A stretch of DNA of 8,221 nucleotides from assembly GCA_001512985.1 (NCBI GenBank), contig LFRX01000038.1, forward strand, positions 8,580-16,800, given 5' to 3'. Source of the DNA: Acholeplasmatales bacterium DTU056 (GTDB lineage: Bacteria > Bacillota_I > Bacilli_A > ML615J-28 > CAG-698). Positions 5,901 through 8,221 of the stretch are shown here, in pieces. The notes beneath the pieces are model-generated. The model was not told where the DNA came from. It worked only from the letters and a program-made list of their open reading frames with translations, and did not search any database. How positions within the stretch are numbered: position 1 is the stretch's first letter; every line of letters begins with the position of its first letter. Position numbers and translations under genes: made by a program.

Positions 5901-5937
5901 AAGGCTTACTATATTTAGTTAAGCCTTTTTTATTTTT
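5901..5937 (+). terminator. Terminator of the ABC ATPase gene
   Basis: AAGGCTTA (5901-5908) pairs with TAAGCCTT (5920-5927) around an 11-base loop, followed by TTTATTTTT. A weaker upstream pair, AATAAG (5866-5871) with CTTATT (5892-5897), lies between the stop codon and this hairpin. Confidence 0.85.
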
Positions 5938-5938
5938 G

Positions 5939-5947
5939 TGGTATAAT
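5939..5947 (+). promoter_or_regulatory. Extended -10 promoter of the deacetylase gene
   Basis: TGG followed directly by TATAAT (5942-5947) is an extended -10 element. The -35 position falls on the terminator's 3' arm (TTAAGC, 5919-5924) and is poor, so the extended element would carry recognition. Transcription would start near 5954, leaving a leader of only about 25 bases. Confidence 0.6.
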
Positions 5948-5978
5948 ATTACTATGATTTATTGGCAAGAGGGATTTT

Positions 5979-6728
5979 ATGAAAAAAGTGATTGTGAATG
6001 CAGATGACTTTGGATTAACTCAAAGTGTTAATCGTGGAATCGTTAGAGCTTATATGGATGGATTAGTAACTAGCACAACCTTGATGGTTAATATGCCAGA
6101 TACTTTACATGCAATAATGTTAGCTCAAAAATATAATCTAAATGATATTGGTATTCATTTAAATTTAACAAAAGGAGAAACTATTTTACCAAAAGAAAAA
6201 GTATATTTATTATACGATGAAAAACAAAACCGACTTGATATTCGCAAAATAAAACTAACTAAAGAACATTTAATTCAAATTGAACAAGAATTAGAAGCTC
6301 AAATAGAGCGTTTCTTTGCATTTGGATTAATGCCAACACACCTTGATTCTCACCATCATATTCATATGAAAAGTCCAATCGATGAAATAGTTTATAAATT
6401 AGCCCAAAAATATCGACTACCAATAAGAAAACATTTATATCGAAATGATTTTAATAACGTCATAATGCCTAATGGATTAGATATTTCGTTCTACAATTAT
6501 AAAGTATCTTTAGAGCATTTAAAAAATATTCTAATAAATAATCAATATGAAGTCTTAGAAATTATGACTCATCCTGGATATAATAGTAATGAACTTGAAG
6601 AAATTAGTATTTATAATGCTAAACGTGAAGAAGAACTTACTATTTTAACTAGTCCAGAAATAAAAGAGTTTGTTAAACAAAATGATATTACTTTAATATC
6701 GTTTTCGCACTTAAAAAGGATGTCCTAA
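5979..6728 (+). CDS. YdjC/ChbG-family carbohydrate deacetylase
   Basis: 249 residues, the same length as Escherichia coli ChbG; ATG 5979 follows AGAGGGA (5968-5974). Family landmarks in order: VNADDFGLTQSVNRGI (6-21) with the catalytic Asp pair 9-10; GIHLNLT (58-64) with His60; HLDSHHHIH (121-129), the histidine-rich metal site; THPGY (197-201); and a conserved basic region, AKREEEL (214-220). ChbG removes an acetyl group from acetylated chitooligosaccharides in the cytoplasm; other YdjC proteins act on related N-acetylated sugars. There is no signal peptide, so the enzyme is cytosolic. No phosphotransferase or chitobiose gene is nearby, so its substrate is open and I give no symbol. It has its own promoter and no terminator before the next gene, so some read-through into 6792 is likely. 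Confidence 0.9.
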   Translation: MKKVIVNADDFGLTQSVNRGIVRAYMDGLVTSTTLMVNMPDTLHAIMLAQKYNLNDIGIHLNLTKGETILPKEKVYLLYDEKQNRLDIRKIKLTKEHLIQIEQELEAQIERFFAFGLMPTHLDSHHHIHMKSPIDEIVYKLAQKYRLPIRKHLYRNDFNNVIMPNGLDISFYNYKVSLEHLKNILINNQYEVLEIMTHPGYNSNELEEISIYNAKREEELTILTSPEIKEFVKQNDITLISFSHLKRMS

Positions 6729-6729
6729 A

Positions 6730-6758
6730 TTGAAAATTTTTTGTAAAAGTGTTATACT
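6730..6758 (+). promoter_or_regulatory. Sigma-A promoter of the signal peptidase operon
   Basis: TTGAAA (6730-6735) and TATACT (6753-6758) are separated by exactly 17 bases, with a TGT extended -10 (6750-6752). The -35 begins two bases after the deacetylase stop codon. The site is followed by AGAAGGA (6777-6783), eight bases before ATG 6792. It is the best housekeeping promoter in the window. Confidence 0.82.
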
Positions 6759-6791
6759 ATAAAAGGACAATCTACTAGAAGGACTAAGATA

Positions 6792-7370
6792 ATGAAAATC
6801 ATAAAAACAGTTACTCGAATAATTTTATTTGCTTTTTTAGGATTAACCATTTATTTGATAGCTAATGATATTACTTCGAAAAAACCTTCAACTCCCGCTT
6901 TATTTGGATATAGCATTTTAGTTATTAATGGCGATAGTATGGAAGATACTATTAAAGATAAAGATGTGGTGATAATCAAAAAACGGCCACAGTATCGGGA
7001 GTTTTCTATTATTACTTTTTACTTAGAAAGAAATCAAAGTATAATACGGGTTACTCACCGTATTATTGACTATGATCAAAATAATAATATTTATTATACC
7101 CAAGGTGATAAATCTCGCTTTTTAATGACTAACGATAATATCGAACAAGTTAGTTCAGAAGATGTCATCGGAGAAGTAATTGCAATTATTCCTTGGATTG
7201 GAAATATTTTATCGTTTAAGTTATTTCAAAATAAGGTTTTTATTTTAATATTATTAATTATTTTGTTAATAATAACGATTATTTTATATATTCTAATATT
7301 TTTAGAAAATCTTAAAAATAAAAAATACAGGAGTAGATCAAACAATGGAGTTTCAAAAAATAAATCTTGA
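6792..7370 (+). CDS. Signal peptidase I, SipW/ER-type (S26B family)
   Basis: 192 residues. A membrane anchor at about 8-24 is followed by the external catalytic domain: INGDSMEDTIKDKDVVIIKK (45-64) with nucleophile Ser49, then IIRVTHRII (84-92). There His89 stands in place of the Lys of ordinary bacterial enzymes, which marks the ER/archaeal/SipW type. Then come YYTQGDKSRFLMTNDN (101-116) with Asp106 and Asp115, and DVIGEVIAIIPWIGNIL (124-140). A second membrane span (about 148-171) and a basic tail follow. It should cut signal peptides at the outer face of the membrane. SipW-type enzymes often serve a few dedicated substrates; no TasA-like or pilin-like gene is visible here, although the secreted protein at 1784-2917 is a possible client. 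The 3' end overlaps the next gene by 26 bases. Confidence 0.88.
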   Translation: MKIIKTVTRIILFAFLGLTIYLIANDITSKKPSTPALFGYSILVINGDSMEDTIKDKDVVIIKKRPQYREFSIITFYLERNQSIIRVTHRIIDYDQNNNIYYTQGDKSRFLMTNDNIEQVSSEDVIGEVIAIIPWIGNILSFKLFQNKVFILILLIILLIITIILYILIFLENLKNKKYRSRSNNGVSKNKS

Positions 7371-8221
7371 CAACATAGGTTACCTAACTTCATTTTTAAG
7401 AAATCAAAACTATCGCCAATGTGACTTTACAATCGGAGCTTTATATGTTTGGAGCGACTACTATCAGTTCGAATATTTAATTCATAATAATACCTTATAT
7501 CTTCGTGCTACGATAGATGGAAAAATCCGATATTTCATTCCGCTTGGGAATAACCTTAAAGATGATATTTCTTTTTTGCAAGAATTTGCTAAGAAAAATA
7601 ATCAAGAGTTAGAGTTTTGCTTTGTTCCAGAGGCAGTTTTAGCGGAATTTACTAATATGGGATATCATATTGAAGCAGAACTTGATTTTTTTGATTATTT
7701 ATATAACATTAAGGATTTAATTGAGTTAAGCGGTAATAAATATAAACGGCAGCGTAATCATATCAATAAGTTCTTAAGGTTATATAAAAATTATCAATAC
7801 CAAGAATTAACTGTGGATGATATCCCTAAGGTATTACAATTTTTAGAACGATTTAATCTAGATACTCCACATAAGGACTGTAGTAAAGTCTTTATTTACG
7901 ATCTTAGTAAAACCTACGATTTAGTTAAAAACTTTGATAAATTAGGTCAAATTGGAGGATTATTACTTGTTGATGGAGAAATTGTAGCATTAACAATTGG
8001 CGAAATTATTAAAGATACTATTTATATTCATACTGAAAAAGCTCTTCGTTCTTATCATGGTTCATATATGATGATTAATAATTTGTTTTTGAAAAATAAT
8101 CAAAATAATCAGCTACAATATGTCAATCGTGAAGAAGATGTTGGTGATGAAGGACTTCGCCAAGCTAAACAATCATATCGACCGATTAAACTTTTGAATA
8201 AATTCTTTGTCAAAATAAAAC
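7345..8221 (+). CDS. DUF2156 protein (phosphatidylglycerol lysyltransferase C-terminal-like), 3'-truncated
   Basis: The frame is open from ATG 7345 to the window edge (292 codons, no stop) and is probably only a few residues short of complete. AGGAG (7329-7333) lies 11 bases upstream, a slightly long spacing. Family marks: FTIGALYVWSDYYQFEY (28-44); DYLYNIKDLIELSG (117-130) followed by NKYKRQRNHINKF (131-143); a second GNAT-like half with GGLLLVDGEIVALTIGE (204-220); and YVNREEDVGDEGLRQAKQSY (259-278), the signature N-x-E-D-x-G near the C-terminus. These match the soluble DUF2156 family, a tandem GNAT fold like the aminoacyl-transfer domain of MprF. The membrane flippase half of MprF is absent. 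A role in transferring an aminoacyl or acyl group is inferred from the fold only; substrates are unknown. It is translationally coupled to the signal peptidase. Confidence 0.85.
   Translation, partial: MEFQKINLDNIGYLTSFLRNQNYRQCDFTIGALYVWSDYYQFEYLIHNNTLYLRATIDGKIRYFIPLGNNLKDDISFLQEFAKKNNQELEFCFVPEAVLAEFTNMGYHIEAELDFFDYLYNIKDLIELSGNKYKRQRNHINKFLRLYKNYQYQELTVDDIPKVLQFLERFNLDTPHKDCSKVFIYDLSKTYDLVKNFDKLGQIGGLLLVDGEIVALTIGEIIKDTIYIHTEKALRSYHGSYMMINNLFLKNNQNNQLQYVNREEDVGDEGLRQAKQSYRPIKLLNKFFVKIK

Noticed and set aside
1..8221. CRISPR array, tRNA or rRNA gene, insertion sequence or phage attachment site
   Set aside because: I saw no regularly spaced repeats, no cloverleaf or rRNA-like stretches, no transposase frame and no flanking direct repeats. 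The only repeated sequence of note is the pair of promoter blocks.

Overview
The window is strongly AT-rich with tightly packed, mostly co-directional genes, purine-rich Shine-Dalgarno sites, classic hairpin-plus-T-run terminators and TTGAAA/TATAAT-type promoters. TGA is used as a stop (ends of the genes at 1784-2917 and 6792-7370), so the code is standard and not that of Mycoplasma. This fits a low-GC Bacillota or a close relative; I cannot name the genus. Every gene I can support is on the + strand.

Layout. (1) 1-1429: the 3' part of a Wzx-like polysaccharide flippase, closed by a terminator at 1466-1502; this is probably the end of a capsule or exopolysaccharide cluster. (2) 1503-1783: a gene-free stretch carrying an ECF-type promoter. 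(3) 1784-3562: a secreted papain-like (C39-like) cysteine-peptidase protein, then a single-pass, tyrosine-rich membrane protein, ending in two adjacent hairpins. (4) 3720-4833: an ECF sigma factor overlapping its putative membrane anti-sigma factor by 29 bases, with its own promoter and terminator. (5) 4979-5851: an orphan ABC ATPase with degenerate catalytic residues, behind a second copy of the ECF-type promoter. (6) 5979-6728: a YdjC/ChbG-family carbohydrate deacetylase. (7) 6792-8221: a SipW-like signal peptidase I overlapping a DUF2156 (phosphatidylglycerol lysyltransferase C-terminal-like) gene that runs off the window.

The main point of interest is 1641-5930. A nearly identical two-part motif (TTYGGAGATWAT, 12-13 bases, then CGTCTTAATATA) occurs only, as far as I can see, before the peptidase gene and before the ABC gene. 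The CGTC core and the spacing are what ECF sigma factors use, and an ECF sigma gene lies between the two sites. The membrane protein at 2990-3562 is a full-length paralogue of the anti-sigma at 4246-4833: both start with a YEQxMxPDxD-containing segment, then one membrane span, then an external domain. My inference is a self-contained ECF signalling island: sigma, anti-sigma, a sigma-controlled anti-sigma paralogue co-transcribed with a secreted peptidase, and a sigma-controlled ABC ATPase of unusual active site. The signal and the purpose cannot be read from the sequence.
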